From Thraustochytrium sp. TN22 (Eukaryota; Sar; Bigyra; Thraustochytrida; Thraustochytriidae), in the NCBI GenBank assembly GCA_013306675.1, contig JABLUY010000095.1, positions 29,015 to 93,014 on the forward strand: a DNA stretch of 64,000 bases, in the 5' to 3' direction. This document shows, one piece after another, positions 9,721 through 19,268 of this stretch. The notes beneath the pieces were generated by a model. It ran no database searches. It was not told where the DNA came from and saw only the letters and a program-made list of their open reading frames with translations. Every line of letters begins with the position of its first letter. The first letter of the stretch is position 1. A program made the position numbers and the translations under genes.

Positions 9721-12700
9721 TCAAAGGCTGAGCGGGTTGCCCTCGAACCAAGGCACGCGGCGCTGGCAAGCGTCGACGGGGCCATCCGGTGTGCGTAGGA
9801 GGGGCGAGCTGCTCTTGGCGAGCTTGCGAAAATGCAGCGCCTTGGGCCAGTCCTGCAAGGCCTCGTAGACGGCAGCGAGGTCAGAGAAGCAGGACTGCAG
9901 GGCGAGGGACCGGCCTTGCGGGTGGCGGCGCGCGCAAGCGGCCAAGGCACGGTGCGCCCAGCGTGCGCTTGCCTCGAGGTTGCTCTGGGCCTTGAAGGCG
10001 CGGGAGAGGGCGCGCATGGCCAGGTGCGAGGAGGCGTGCACGTCTAGGGTGGCGCGCATGAGGCGGACGGCCTCATCGTCGTTGTGCGTGTCGACGAGGC
10101 GCTCCGCCGCGTGGAAGGCGAGCGTGGACACGGGCTCGAGCCACGCACGGCTGAGCGTGAGGCGAAGGCATGCCTCGACCTCTTCCACGAAGAGGTCCGC
10201 AACCTCGGCTCGGCGCTGCTGTGGAACGAGGATTCGCGTCTCCATGGTGCGCAGCATGCCGTCCCGCTCATGCAGCCAGCTGCCATCGCAGTTCGCCGTG
10301 AGGTCTAGCGCGTAGCGAAGGAGGCGTTCCGCTTCGTCTGGCTGCTGTAGCGTGGACGCGGCCGTGGCGCAGGCGCGCACTGCTACGACATGAGCTGCCA
10401 GTGATCCGTGCACCGCGAGGAGATGCGCCTTTCGCTGGAGCAAGCTGGCCTGCTGGGCTGCGTCTCCCCTGTGCCGAAAGACGAGCTCCTGCTCCTCGAG
10501 CAGAACCACCATGCGAAGGACATCTGTCTGGGCTCCGTCCCTCAGGAGGACCTCCGCGCGGCGCAGGAGTTCCTCGGCGCTGTCAACGTCCGACCGAGTG
10601 GCGAGGTCGATCAGGGTGCCCACGAGGATGATATGCGAGGTCCCGTATACATCCTCGAGCAAGTTGAGGACCGTTTGCAGGTGGTTCTCCTTTTGTTTGG
10701 TGTGGCATACGTGCATCGCAAAGAGCGTGAGCGCGACCTCGCGATGGGCAGGGCCGTAGGTATCTTGAAAGATTGCCAGCGCACACCTGAGGTGATCACC
10801 CATCAACGGGCCGACTCGCAACAGCGTGCTGACTCTTGAAGGAGGCTGGTCGACCTTTTTGCCATTCCCGCGAAGGGTAAAGCAGGAATGGAGGGCGATG
10901 GCGACCTCGCGAAGAACGTAGGCTCTCGCCTCCTGCGCCCGCACGTCCCGAGTCCGTGCGACCGCCTCTTCGACCAGCCGGTCTAGGGTCGGCTCGCCAC
11001 GCGCACAGGGCTCCAAGAGCCAGAGCGCCATGGTGACATGAGCCGAATCTGTGGAGCAACAAGAGAGGCAGGAATCGATGATCTCATCGATGTCCTCCTG
11101 CGGCGCCATCTTATGCTGCAGCGAAGAGATCAGGGCCCCGGCAATACGGGCGGAGGCCGGATGCGCCGACCCGAGTTGACGGCGCGTGACAGACTCGAGG
11201 CCGCGCAGAACGTCGACGGGCATGGCGACGGACGGCTGCAGCGCGCGCGCCACGAAGCGCCTTACTTCCGGCGTGCTCGGGCACGAGCTGAGGATGGCAA
11301 GAGCGCTTGACCAGTGCATCTCCGAGGTCCGTGGCTGCTCGAGGCAGTACGCTCGTGCGGCGACGAGGTGCGCCTGCGCGAGGAGCAAGTCGTCCTCCGT
11401 GTCGTCTCGAGCCGAGGCGAGCGCGTCCTCGGCAGCGCGCATCGCCTCGTCTTGGAGGCCCACCTCGAGGAGGAGGCTGGCGAGTGTGAGGCGCAGCGCG
11501 ATAGAATCTCTTGAAGCAGTGTCGAGCGCCTCAAACATGCGCAGCGCCTCATCGTACAGATCAAAGGCCCGAGAGGCGCGCGCGCGCCTGCGTTCGAGGT
11601 CGGCGCGGACGACACTGGCGCGCGCAAACTGCACCAGGGCGCGCTCGCCTTGGTGTGCAGCAAAAATGCCAATGGCCTCGTCGACTTGAGTCAGTGCCGC
11701 GTCGATGGTCGCGTGCGGCTCGGCGGTTGCCTTGAAGGCCGCACTGTGCAGCAGGGCCTGGGCCAGCTCCCAGGAGCCAACAGGCTCGCCCTGGCCCCGG
11801 TCCGAGTCACTCTCGCTATCCTCGGCCAGACTGCGCGCCGTGGTTACGGCTACGTCAAGGAGGGCTTCGAGACCGGCCCTGACGTAGCGCTCCGCCACGC
11901 GAGAACCCACCTTTTGCATGTGCCCAGTCGCAGCGCCAGGCCACAGCAGGGCGGCACTGAGCTGCGTGACGTGTTCTGCGTCGCCAAGCGTGTTGGCACA
12001 GGGGCGGATGTACGCTGCGGGCCACTTTGGAAGGTCGCCGCCGACGGACCAGGCCGCGTGGCCGTGGCCTCGGAGTGCGTCGGCTGCGCCCGGGCTCAAG
12101 GCCACGTCGAGGCGGCGGCCGGCTCGGTACGCCGCGAGAAGTCCCCACACAGTCCAGGAGCGACCCAGCACGCTGGGGGACGCGAGGTCGTCCACGAGCG
12201 CGACACTGCGCGGGAAGCCTTCGACGAGCTCGTCCATGCCTTCCGTGAGCGCGTCGTCCCTGTCAGCCCACGACACGTCAAGCGCGAGGGCGCAGGCATC
12301 GAGCTCCGGCATGGCGGCCTCGGCCGCGCAGAATAAGTCAATCCATACGAAGCGGCATGCGTGGCCGCCGTTGTCTGCGCCCTGATCCTCGAGAGCCACG
12401 AGCGCGTCGACGAGGTCGGCAAAGCGGTCCTGCCAGGCGTGCAGAACGAGCGCCCCTTCGTATGGCTCGCCGACCTCAGTCTCGGGATCCAGCGTGCGCA
12501 CGTAGACGCAAGTGCCGTTGCCCGAGTCGCGCAGTCTCGGCAGCACCACCTGCGCGGCAACGTCGAAGGTGGACCACGCTTCGCGCGGCTTGGGCGTCGC
12601 GTCGCGTCCGCTGCGGAACTCCACCAGTCTCCCGCCTCCGCGGCTCGCCGCAGCGGCGTCCTGCAGGCGGCCGACCATCACGCCATTGTCTCTTGCCGCC

Positions 12701-12966
12701 ACCAGCTCGAGCGTGGCGCCGCGCGGGACGCCCCCTGCGAGGTCTCGCGCGACCTCGAAGAGCTGCACGCCAGTCGCCAGCTCTTCGCTCTGCAGCTGTC
12801 GCAGGACCTCCCGCAGGTGCTCCACGCTCACGCCGCGCCGCTCGAGCACCTGGTGCCGCCTGCGCTGCGCCTCCGCCTCCGCCTCGGCTGCCGCCGCTTC
12901 TGCCGCCGCCGCGCTGCGCCGCCGCGACGACCGCGGCCGCAGCAGCGACCCTCTCCGGAGCGCCAT
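9721..12966 (-). CDS. Diverged TIR-like (HAW) domain/TPR paralogue (1081 aa)
   Basis: Fourth member of the array, on the same strand. It has a conventional ATG at 12966 followed by an Ala/Arg/Glu-rich leader. The N-terminal module aligns with copies 1-3: VRTLDPETE, then VLHAW and FADLV, FVWIDLFC, VALVDDL and RSWTVWGL. The C-terminal two thirds are helical with TPR-like text such as LYDEALRMFEAL. Overall identity to copies 1-3 is low outside the motifs, so this is an older duplicate. Its presence next to the young array suggests the locus has been generating such genes for a long time. Function is unknown; signalling or recognition is an inference from the domain pair. Confidence 0.8.
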   Translation of the reverse strand: MALRRGSLLRPRSSRRRSAAAAEAAAAEAEAEAQRRRHQVLERRGVSVEHLREVLRQLQSEELATGVQLFEVARDLAGGVPRGATLELVAARDNGVMVGRLQDAAAASRGGGRLVEFRSGRDATPKPREAWSTFDVAAQVVLPRLRDSGNGTCVYVRTLDPETEVGEPYEGALVLHAWQDRFADLVDALVALEDQGADNGGHACRFVWIDLFCAAEAAMPELDACALALDVSWADRDDALTEGMDELVEGFPRSVALVDDLASPSVLGRSWTVWGLLAAYRAGRRLDVALSPGAADALRGHGHAAWSVGGDLPKWPAAYIRPCANTLGDAEHVTQLSAALLWPGAATGHMQKVGSRVAERYVRAGLEALLDVAVTTARSLAEDSESDSDRGQGEPVGSWELAQALLHSAAFKATAEPHATIDAALTQVDEAIGIFAAHQGERALVQFARASVVRADLERRRARASRAFDLYDEALRMFEALDTASRDSIALRLTLASLLLEVGLQDEAMRAAEDALASARDDTEDDLLLAQAHLVAARAYCLEQPRTSEMHWSSALAILSSCPSTPEVRRFVARALQPSVAMPVDVLRGLESVTRRQLGSAHPASARIAGALISSLQHKMAPQEDIDEIIDSCLSCCSTDSAHVTMALWLLEPCARGEPTLDRLVEEAVARTRDVRAQEARAYVLREVAIALHSCFTLRGNGKKVDQPPSRVSTLLRVGPLMGDHLRCALAIFQDTYGPAHREVALTLFAMHVCHTKQKENHLQTVLNLLEDVYGTSHIILVGTLIDLATRSDVDSAEELLRRAEVLLRDGAQTDVLRMVVLLEEQELVFRHRGDAAQQASLLQRKAHLLAVHGSLAAHVVAVRACATAASTLQQPDEAERLLRYALDLTANCDGSWLHERDGMLRTMETRILVPQQRRAEVADLFVEEVEACLRLTLSRAWLEPVSTLAFHAAERLVDTHNDDEAVRLMRATLDVHASSHLAMRALSRAFKAQSNLEASARWAHRALAACARRHPQGRSLALQSCFSDLAAVYEALQDWPKALHFRKLAKSSSPLLRTPDGPVDACQRRVPWFEGNPLSL

Positions 12967-14278
12967 GCCGCCGCGGCCGCCGCGCGGGCCGCGGCCGCCG
13001 CGCGGGCCGCGCCGCGAGGGGCCGCGCGCCGCCGCCGCCGCGCGCGCGCCGGCCCGCGCGCCGCGCGCGAATCGGCTTTGCCGGCCTGCCTCGGCTCAGG
13101 CTGGGCGTGACGGCGCGAGCGCGAGACCAGGCGCCCGTTTCCCTGCACGCGCCGCGCGGGGACTCGTACCAGTGCCGCTGCGGCTCGTACGAGCCCGCGG
13201 CGGTCTCCAACTTGAAGCTCGCCTGCGGGGCGGCGGCGTCCGTGCGCGAGCTCGAGCTCGAGCTCGAGCCCGAGGCGCGTGGCTGGCTCGCTTCTCTTCT
13301 CCGCGAGGCCGCTGGCACGATCTTGAGCGATGAATGCCGCGACGGTAGACGAGAGGCCTTCGAGGAGGAGCGCTTGCTGGAGGCCGAGAGCGAAGCTTCG
13401 AGCCCGTCGCAGTCGTGGGGCCGGGCGGTTTTTCTTGCGGAGCACAGACACGGTCTGGACGAGGGTTTGCGGCATGACACTGCTCGAGCGGGATGTAGTG
13501 GATGAGGGCGCGCCCCATCGCTCGAAGGCTGCCCCACAAGGCCACATGCAGTTCACTCGCAGTAAGTTACCATTATTCGTAAGAGGTTGTTGCGACCGTG
13601 CCTCAGAGTCCTGCCTTTGCTTTGCACGTTTGTGCTCCGTCGCGCCCAACTTCTCTGCGGAGCTCGCCTGCCTGGGCTTGCCCTCCTGCTCGCCGCGCTT
13701 AACTTACTTATCCGCACGTGTGCGCGCCTTCTTTGAAGCAAGAGAGTAGTCGCCTTAGCCTGCGACGCCTTCGCCCCGCCAGCAACACTGCGCTCGCGCG
13801 CCTTCCCCTTGCTCTTCATCGCGCGCGCCTGTTGATCTCGATCTGCCGATCGAGCCCGCCGCCGGTGAGGCACTGCCGTGAGGCATAAGTAAAACCGAAG
13901 CCGATTCGATAGCTCTGCCCCAAGTGGCGTAACTATCGCAAACATTTTCACTTTCCCAAACTGATAAAGTGAACGCGTCGGATTGAACGCCTTGACGCCT
14001 TACTGGTACACATGCAGTTCACTCGCAAGGCACCGGGCCGGCCCACTGCAGTGGCCGCAGCCTGAGGACTTACAGGGTTAGCTCGCGGCGCTCGCCGCGG
14101 AGCCAGACCCACAATCAATGCCACCAAGGCGGCGCGGGAAGGCTCGAGGCGCGCGCCGCTCGGTCGAGGGCGCCGCACCGTCGCGCAGCGGCGACGAAGC
14201 TGCGCAGCTGGATTGTCCGCCGGTGCTCTGGTGCGTGAGAGTGAGCGAGGCGTCAACGACGTCGTCGCTCTCATGAGG
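12967..14278. other. 1.3 kb gene-poor interval between TPR array and esterases
   Basis: Extremely GC-rich in its first half, with runs of cgc/gcc that give long but low-complexity frames on both strands, none convincing. The second half is less GC-rich. An 18-base sequence (acatgcagttcactcgca) occurs at about 13543 and again at about 14009; the first copy is followed by gtaagt, which resembles a 5' splice site. From about 14085 the sequence matches the flank of the next esterase copy. Confidence 0.5.
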
Positions 14279-16630
14279 ATGGCAACCTACTCGTCGCTGC
14301 TGTTGTTGCTCGCGGCACTGCTCGTGCTGCTGCTGATGATGGTGAAGTTGATGGCGGAGACGGAGCTCGCGACTCGTTCGTGGGCGGGCTCGATGCAGGT
14401 TGGCGGGTCGAAACTGCGGTTGAAGCAAGGCATGAGTTTCGCGATGGTCTTCTCGGACGAGATGGTGCTGCAGAGAGCGCCCGCGCGGGCCACCGTGTAC
14501 GGACCACTGGAGACCGCAGAGGACGGCGACGGCGCACGCGTGCTGCTCGTGGCGCATGGCGATGGCAACGAGCCCATGGAGACGGAGGTGGACGTCGAGG
14601 TGTTGCAGGGCGGCGCGGCTTGGCGCGCCGTGCTTCCGGCGCAGCGGCCAGAGGGGGGCGGCACGTATCGCGTCGACCTCGTCACAGCGGCCGGCACGCG
14701 GGCAAGCCTGCACAACGTCACCTTTGGAGATGTGTACATTTGCGGTGGGCAGTCGAACATGGAGTTGCAGCTGGAACACACGTACGAGCTGGATGAGTTG
14801 CGAAGCGATCTGAGGAACGCTAGCGTGGCCGGTGCGGGCGGCGGCTTGGTGCGTATGCTCTCCGTGAGCGCCTGGGACGGCAACGACAGCCAGTACTTGA
14901 CGGACCTCCCCCACTGGATTCTTGCAAAGCGCCCGAATGCGCCGTGGCAAAGTCTGGACAGGGACGGCGACCTGGGCCGCCGCAGCGCGACGTGTGCGTA
15001 CTTTGGCGCCCAGCTGCGCAAGCGCTTGGCGAGCTCTGCGGATCCGGCGGATCGTGAGCTGCCCATTGGGCTCGTGCACAACGCCTTTGGCGGGTCGATG
15101 GTGCAGGCATGGGTGCCCAAGGGCACCCTGGACCACTGCAAGCACTTTCCCTCGACCGGGAAAAACGACGCGGCCAAGTTCAACGGGCTGGTGGCGCCGC
15201 TCGTCAACATGAGCATCGCCGGCCACCTCTGGTACCAGGGCGAAGCCAACGTCAAGCAGGCGCCAGGGTACGCCTGCGGGCTGAGCACCTTGGTAAAAGT
15301 GTGGCGCGAGCTCTGGGCGCGCACGCAGGATACGACGCCGCTCTTTGCCATCTACACGCTCGCCGGTGGCGCGGACGCGGGCACTCCGCTGCGCATGGCC
15401 GCTTTGCGAGCGGCCCAGATGCAGGTGGCTCGAGCGCTTCCCCACACGGCCATTGCGCACGCCCACGACCTCGGCGATCCATGGCCGAACGAGAACGGCA
15501 GCGAGAAGGAGGGCTGCTGTTCCGCAACAGATGGTCCGGGCTTTCGTCCCGCACCGCAGTGTGCCACGGCGCGCGCTCGTCTTCCCTTTTACTGGCACGA
15601 TGCGCTCGACGGCGCCTGGCTCCGTGGAGGGGTGCGAGGTATGGGGCGGATTCACCCACGCAACAAGCGCCGCCTTGCCGAGCGTATGGCTCTCGCCGTC
15701 GTGGATGCCATGTATCCAGGTGCATGGGCTGCTGGTGTGACTCGGTCTCCCGTGGCCGTGCGCTGCCGGCAGCGCGCGGATCTCTCGCTCACCGTTGACC
15801 TCGACCTCGATCCCACCATCCGAGGCGACGCGCTGCTCGTTGAGACCGCGGCGGAGCGGCTGCTTCCGGACGCCAATGTCGAGTACTGTACCGCAGACGC
15901 TGCGAGCTGCAGTTGCCGCTCGTGGCGTCGCGATCCTAGCGGCTGGGTGTGCGAGGACGGCAATCCCAGCGCCGAGCTCGGACTGCTGGACGTCCTCGCG
16001 CCCGAGCGCAGGGACCTCGGCCTGCTGCGACAGGGCGGCGATCGTCCGTCGTGGGAGGTCGCTCCTGCAATTCAAGCCGAGTCCGGAGGCTTTCTCGTGA
16101 AGGGCATCACCGAGCGCGTGCACGCGCTTCGCGTTGCGTGGAGCACGGATTCCTGCTGCCACGGCACGCCCGATCTGAAGAAGGGACTGGTGCCTTGCTT
16201 TCTCAACTGCGGCCTCTACACGGCTGTGCACCGCCTTCCGGTCGCCCCCAGTTTCCTGCTTTGCGAGAAGGTGTAACCAAGCAAAGTCGATCGACTTTTG
16301 CACTGCAGCACTGTCCGCCCGCAGCATCGTGCGGTACATTCACAGCACTGCCGCGATGACCAAGCTGACGAAAGTGGCAATTCGCGATGCCACACATACC
16401 GTGCCGATTTGCCATGAGCAACTTGTGCACTGCGCCGCCGAGCAAAAGAGCGCACACCTCAAGTCAAGTCAACCGACCATCACCACTGCTTTCGCAGATT
16501 GAATTCATAATTCCTGAAGGGCACTTGCGTCAAGTCATGTCTGTTTGTAGCTCACACAGAGGTCTTCATGTCTCTGTCTTTGGCCGCCAGCAAAGCGTCC
16601 GCGTCCGAGTCCGAGTCCTCGCGTATCTTA
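14085..16630 (+). repeat. Esterase duplication, unit 1
   Basis: Direct repeat of the unit at about 16710-19268. Homology starts about 190 bases before the start codon and runs about 350 bases past the stop, so the promoter and 3' region were duplicated with the gene. Boundaries are approximate, set where the alignment by eye fades. Confidence 0.9.
14279..16276 (+). CDS. SIAE: Sialate O-acetylesterase-like SGNH hydrolase, copy 1 (665 aa)
   Basis: SASA/SGNH-family carbohydrate esterase, expected to remove O-acetyl groups from sialic acids or other sugars. A hydrophobic segment at residues 6-25 reads as a signal peptide or anchor, so the enzyme should enter the secretory path. The family motifs are present: FSDEMVLQR (58-66), GDVYICGGQSNME with nucleophile candidate Ser159, the HLWYQGE motif, and RIHPRNKRRLAERMA near residue 460 carrying the likely catalytic His. 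The chain is longer than animal SIAE (about 520 residues), with extra sequence at the C-terminus. The ATG at 14279 was chosen because it matches the start of copy 2. The natural substrate cannot be told from sequence, since many protists with such enzymes are not known to make sialic acid. Confidence 0.88.
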   Translation: MATYSSLLLLLAALLVLLLMMVKLMAETELATRSWAGSMQVGGSKLRLKQGMSFAMVFSDEMVLQRAPARATVYGPLETAEDGDGARVLLVAHGDGNEPMETEVDVEVLQGGAAWRAVLPAQRPEGGGTYRVDLVTAAGTRASLHNVTFGDVYICGGQSNMELQLEHTYELDELRSDLRNASVAGAGGGLVRMLSVSAWDGNDSQYLTDLPHWILAKRPNAPWQSLDRDGDLGRRSATCAYFGAQLRKRLASSADPADRELPIGLVHNAFGGSMVQAWVPKGTLDHCKHFPSTGKNDAAKFNGLVAPLVNMSIAGHLWYQGEANVKQAPGYACGLSTLVKVWRELWARTQDTTPLFAIYTLAGGADAGTPLRMAALRAAQMQVARALPHTAIAHAHDLGDPWPNENGSEKEGCCSATDGPGFRPAPQCATARARLPFYWHDALDGAWLRGGVRGMGRIHPRNKRRLAERMALAVVDAMYPGAWAAGVTRSPVAVRCRQRADLSLTVDLDLDPTIRGDALLVETAAERLLPDANVEYCTADAASCSCRSWRRDPSGWVCEDGNPSAELGLLDVLAPERRDLGLLRQGGDRPSWEVAPAIQAESGGFLVKGITERVHALRVAWSTDSCCHGTPDLKKGLVPCFLNCGLYTAVHRLPVAPSFLLCEKV

Positions 16631-16917
16631 TGGTTGGCCTGATTGTGAGTTCGCACCTGGGAAATGCCTGCCCACCGGCAGAACCCACTATGACTCACTG
16701 AGCTTCGCTCGGGCTCGCTCGCCGCCAGAGCGGATCCAGACCCAGCCCGCTACCAACGCGGCGCTACTAACGCGGCGCGGGAGGGCTCGAGGCGCGCGCC
16801 GCTCGGTCCAGGGCGCCGCACCGTCGCGCAGCGGCGACGAAGCAGCGCAGCTGGATTGCCCGCCGGTGCTCTGGTGCGTGAGTAAGCGAGGCCAACGACC
16901 TCGTCCCTCTCATCAGG
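16277..16917. other. Intergenic region between esterase copies
   Basis: The first 350 bases repeat downstream of copy 2 at 18928-19268, and the last 200 repeat upstream of copy 1. Only about 80 bases in between are unique. A short ccgagt direct repeat lies near 16600-16620. No gene is seen. Confidence 0.6.
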
Positions 16918-19268
16918 ATGGCAACCGACTCGTCGCAACTGTCGTTGCTCGCGGTGCTGCTCGTGCTGCTGCTGCTGCTGATGGCGGCGCAGGAGCTCGC
17001 GACACGCTCGTGGGCGAGCTCGATGCATTTTGGCGGGTCTGAACTGCGATTGAATCAAGGCACGGGCTTCGCGATGGTCTTCTCGGACGAGATGGTGCTG
17101 CAGAGAGCGCCCGCGCGGGCCACCGTGTACGGACCACTGGAGACCGCAGAGGACGGCGACGGCGCACGCGTGCTGCTCGTGGCGCATGGCGATGGCAACG
17201 AGCCCGTGGAGACGGAGGTGGACGTCGAGGTGGTGCAGGGCGGCGCGGCTTGGCGCGCCGTGCTTCCGGCGCAGCGGCCAGAGGGGGGCGGCACGTATCG
17301 CGTCGACCTCGTCACAGCGGCCGGCACGCGGGCAAGCCTGCACAACGTCACCTTCGGAGATGTGTACATTTGCGGTGGGCAGTCGAACATGGAGTTGCAG
17401 CTGGAACACACGTACGAGCTGGATGAGTTGCGACGCGATCTGAGGAACGCTAGCGTGGCCGGTGCGGCGGGCGGCTTGGTGCGTATGCTCTCCGTGAGCG
17501 TCTGGGGCGGCAACGACGGCCAGTACTTGACGGACACCCCCCACTGGATTCTTGCAAAGCCCCCGAATGCGCCGTGGCGTAGTCTGGACAGGGACGGCGA
17601 CCTGGGCCGCCGCAGCGCGACGTGTGCGTACTTTGGCGCCCAGCTGCGCAAGCGCTTGGCGAGCTCTGCGGATTCGGCGGATCGTGAGCTGCCCGTTGGG
17701 CTCGTGCACAACGCCTTCGGCGGATCGATGGTGCAGGCATGGGTGCCCAAGGGCACCCTGGACCACTGCAAGCACTTTCCCTCGACAGGGAAAGATGATG
17801 CGGCCAAGTTCAACGGGCTGGTGGCGCCGCTCGTCAACATGAGCATCGCCGGCCACCTCTGGTACCAGGGCGAAAACAACGTGAAGCAGGCGCCAGGGTA
17901 CGCCTGCGGGCTGAGCACCTTGGTAAAAGTGTGGCGCGAGCTCTGGGCGCGCACGCAGGATACGACGCCGCTCTTTGCCATCTACACGCTCGCCGGTGGC
18001 GCGGACGAGGGCAATCCGCTGCGCATGGCCGCTTTACGAGCGGCCCAGATGCAGGTGGCTCGAGCGCTTCCCCACACGGCCATTGCGCACGCCCACGACC
18101 TCGGCGATCCATGGCCGAACGAGAACGGCAGCGAGAAGGAGGGCTGCTGTTCCGCAACGGATGGTCCGGGCTTTCGTCCCGCGCCGCAGTGTGCCACGGC
18201 GCGCGCTCGTCTTCCCTCGTACTGGCACGATGCGCTCGACGGCGCCTGGCTCCGTGGAGGGGTGCGAGGTATGGGGCGGATTCACCCACGCAACAAGCGC
18301 CGCCTAGCCGAGCGTATGGCTCTCGCCGTCGTGGATACCATGTATCCAGGTGCATGGGCTGCCGGTGTGACTCGGTCTCCCGTGGCCGTGCGCTGCCGGC
18401 AGCGCGCGGATCTCTCGCTCACCGTTGACCTTGACCTCGATCCCACCATCCGAGGCGACGCGCTGCTCGTTGAGGCCGCGGCGGAGCGGCTGCTTCCGGA
18501 CGCCAATGTCGAGTACTGTACCGCAGACGCTGCGAGCTGCAGTTGCCGGTCGTGGCGTCGCGATCCTAGCGGCTGGGTGTGCGAGGACGGCAATCCCAGC
18601 GCCGAGCTCGGATTGCTGGACGTCCTCGCGCCCGAGCGTAGAAACCTCGCGCCCGAGCGTAGAAACCTCGGCCTGCTGCGGCAGGGCGGCGATCGTCCGT
18701 CGTGGGAGGTCGCTCCTGCAATTCAAGCCGAGTCCGGAGGCTTTCTCGTGAAGGGCATCACCGAGCGCGTGCACGCGCTACGCGTTGCGTGGAGCACGGA
18801 TCCCTGCTGCCACGGCACGCCCGATCTGAAGAAGGGACTGGTGCCTTGCTTTCTCAACTGCGGCCTCTACACGGCTGTGCACCGCCTTCCGGTCGCCCCC
18901 AGTTTCCTGCTTTGCGAGAAGGTCTAGCCAAGCAGAGTCGATCGACTTTTGCACGGCAGCGCTGTCCGCCCGCAGCATCGTGCGGTACATTCACAGCACT
19001 GCCGCGATGACGAAGCTGACGAAAGTGGCAATTCGTGATGCTACACGCACCGTGCCGATTTGCCGTGAGCAACTTGTTGCCCTCAACTCGCACTGTGCCG
19101 CCGAGCAAAAGAGCGCACACCTCAAGTCAAGTCAGACTAGGCATACCACTGCTTTCGCAGATTGAATTCATAAGGCCTGAAGGGCACTTGCGTCAAGTCA
19201 TGTCTGTTTGTAGCTCACACGGAGGTCGCTGCCTTTGGATGCCAGCAAAGCGTCCTCGTGTATCTTAG
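16710..19268 (+). repeat. Esterase duplication, unit 2
   Basis: Second unit of the tandem duplication that starts at about 14085. It is nearly identical to unit 1 through the coding region and more diverged in the leader and in the flanks. Confidence 0.9.
16918..18927 (+). CDS. SIAE: Sialate O-acetylesterase-like SGNH hydrolase, copy 2 (669 aa)
   Basis: Tandem paralogue of the gene at 14279, with the same motifs: GGQSNME, HLWYQGE and RIHPRNKRRLAERMA. The N-terminal hydrophobic stretch (residues 9-22) keeps its character though its sequence has changed. Two structural differences stand out. The leader is three residues shorter, and a 21-base tandem duplication near 18628-18670 doubles the heptapeptide LAPERRN. 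Otherwise the proteins differ at few positions. Both keep all recognisable active-site residues, so both are probably working enzymes, with dosage or secretion as the likely gain. Confidence 0.88.
   Translation: MATDSSQLSLLAVLLVLLLLLMAAQELATRSWASSMHFGGSELRLNQGTGFAMVFSDEMVLQRAPARATVYGPLETAEDGDGARVLLVAHGDGNEPVETEVDVEVVQGGAAWRAVLPAQRPEGGGTYRVDLVTAAGTRASLHNVTFGDVYICGGQSNMELQLEHTYELDELRRDLRNASVAGAAGGLVRMLSVSVWGGNDGQYLTDTPHWILAKPPNAPWRSLDRDGDLGRRSATCAYFGAQLRKRLASSADSADRELPVGLVHNAFGGSMVQAWVPKGTLDHCKHFPSTGKDDAAKFNGLVAPLVNMSIAGHLWYQGENNVKQAPGYACGLSTLVKVWRELWARTQDTTPLFAIYTLAGGADEGNPLRMAALRAAQMQVARALPHTAIAHAHDLGDPWPNENGSEKEGCCSATDGPGFRPAPQCATARARLPSYWHDALDGAWLRGGVRGMGRIHPRNKRRLAERMALAVVDTMYPGAWAAGVTRSPVAVRCRQRADLSLTVDLDLDPTIRGDALLVEAAAERLLPDANVEYCTADAASCSCRSWRRDPSGWVCEDGNPSAELGLLDVLAPERRNLAPERRNLGLLRQGGDRPSWEVAPAIQAESGGFLVKGITERVHALRVAWSTDPCCHGTPDLKKGLVPCFLNCGLYTAVHRLPVAPSFLLCEKV

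Noticed and set aside
14078-16339. 753-codon antisense frame over the first esterase
   Set aside because: Mirror frame of the SGNH esterase; no recognisable domain and its counterpart over copy 2 is broken up.
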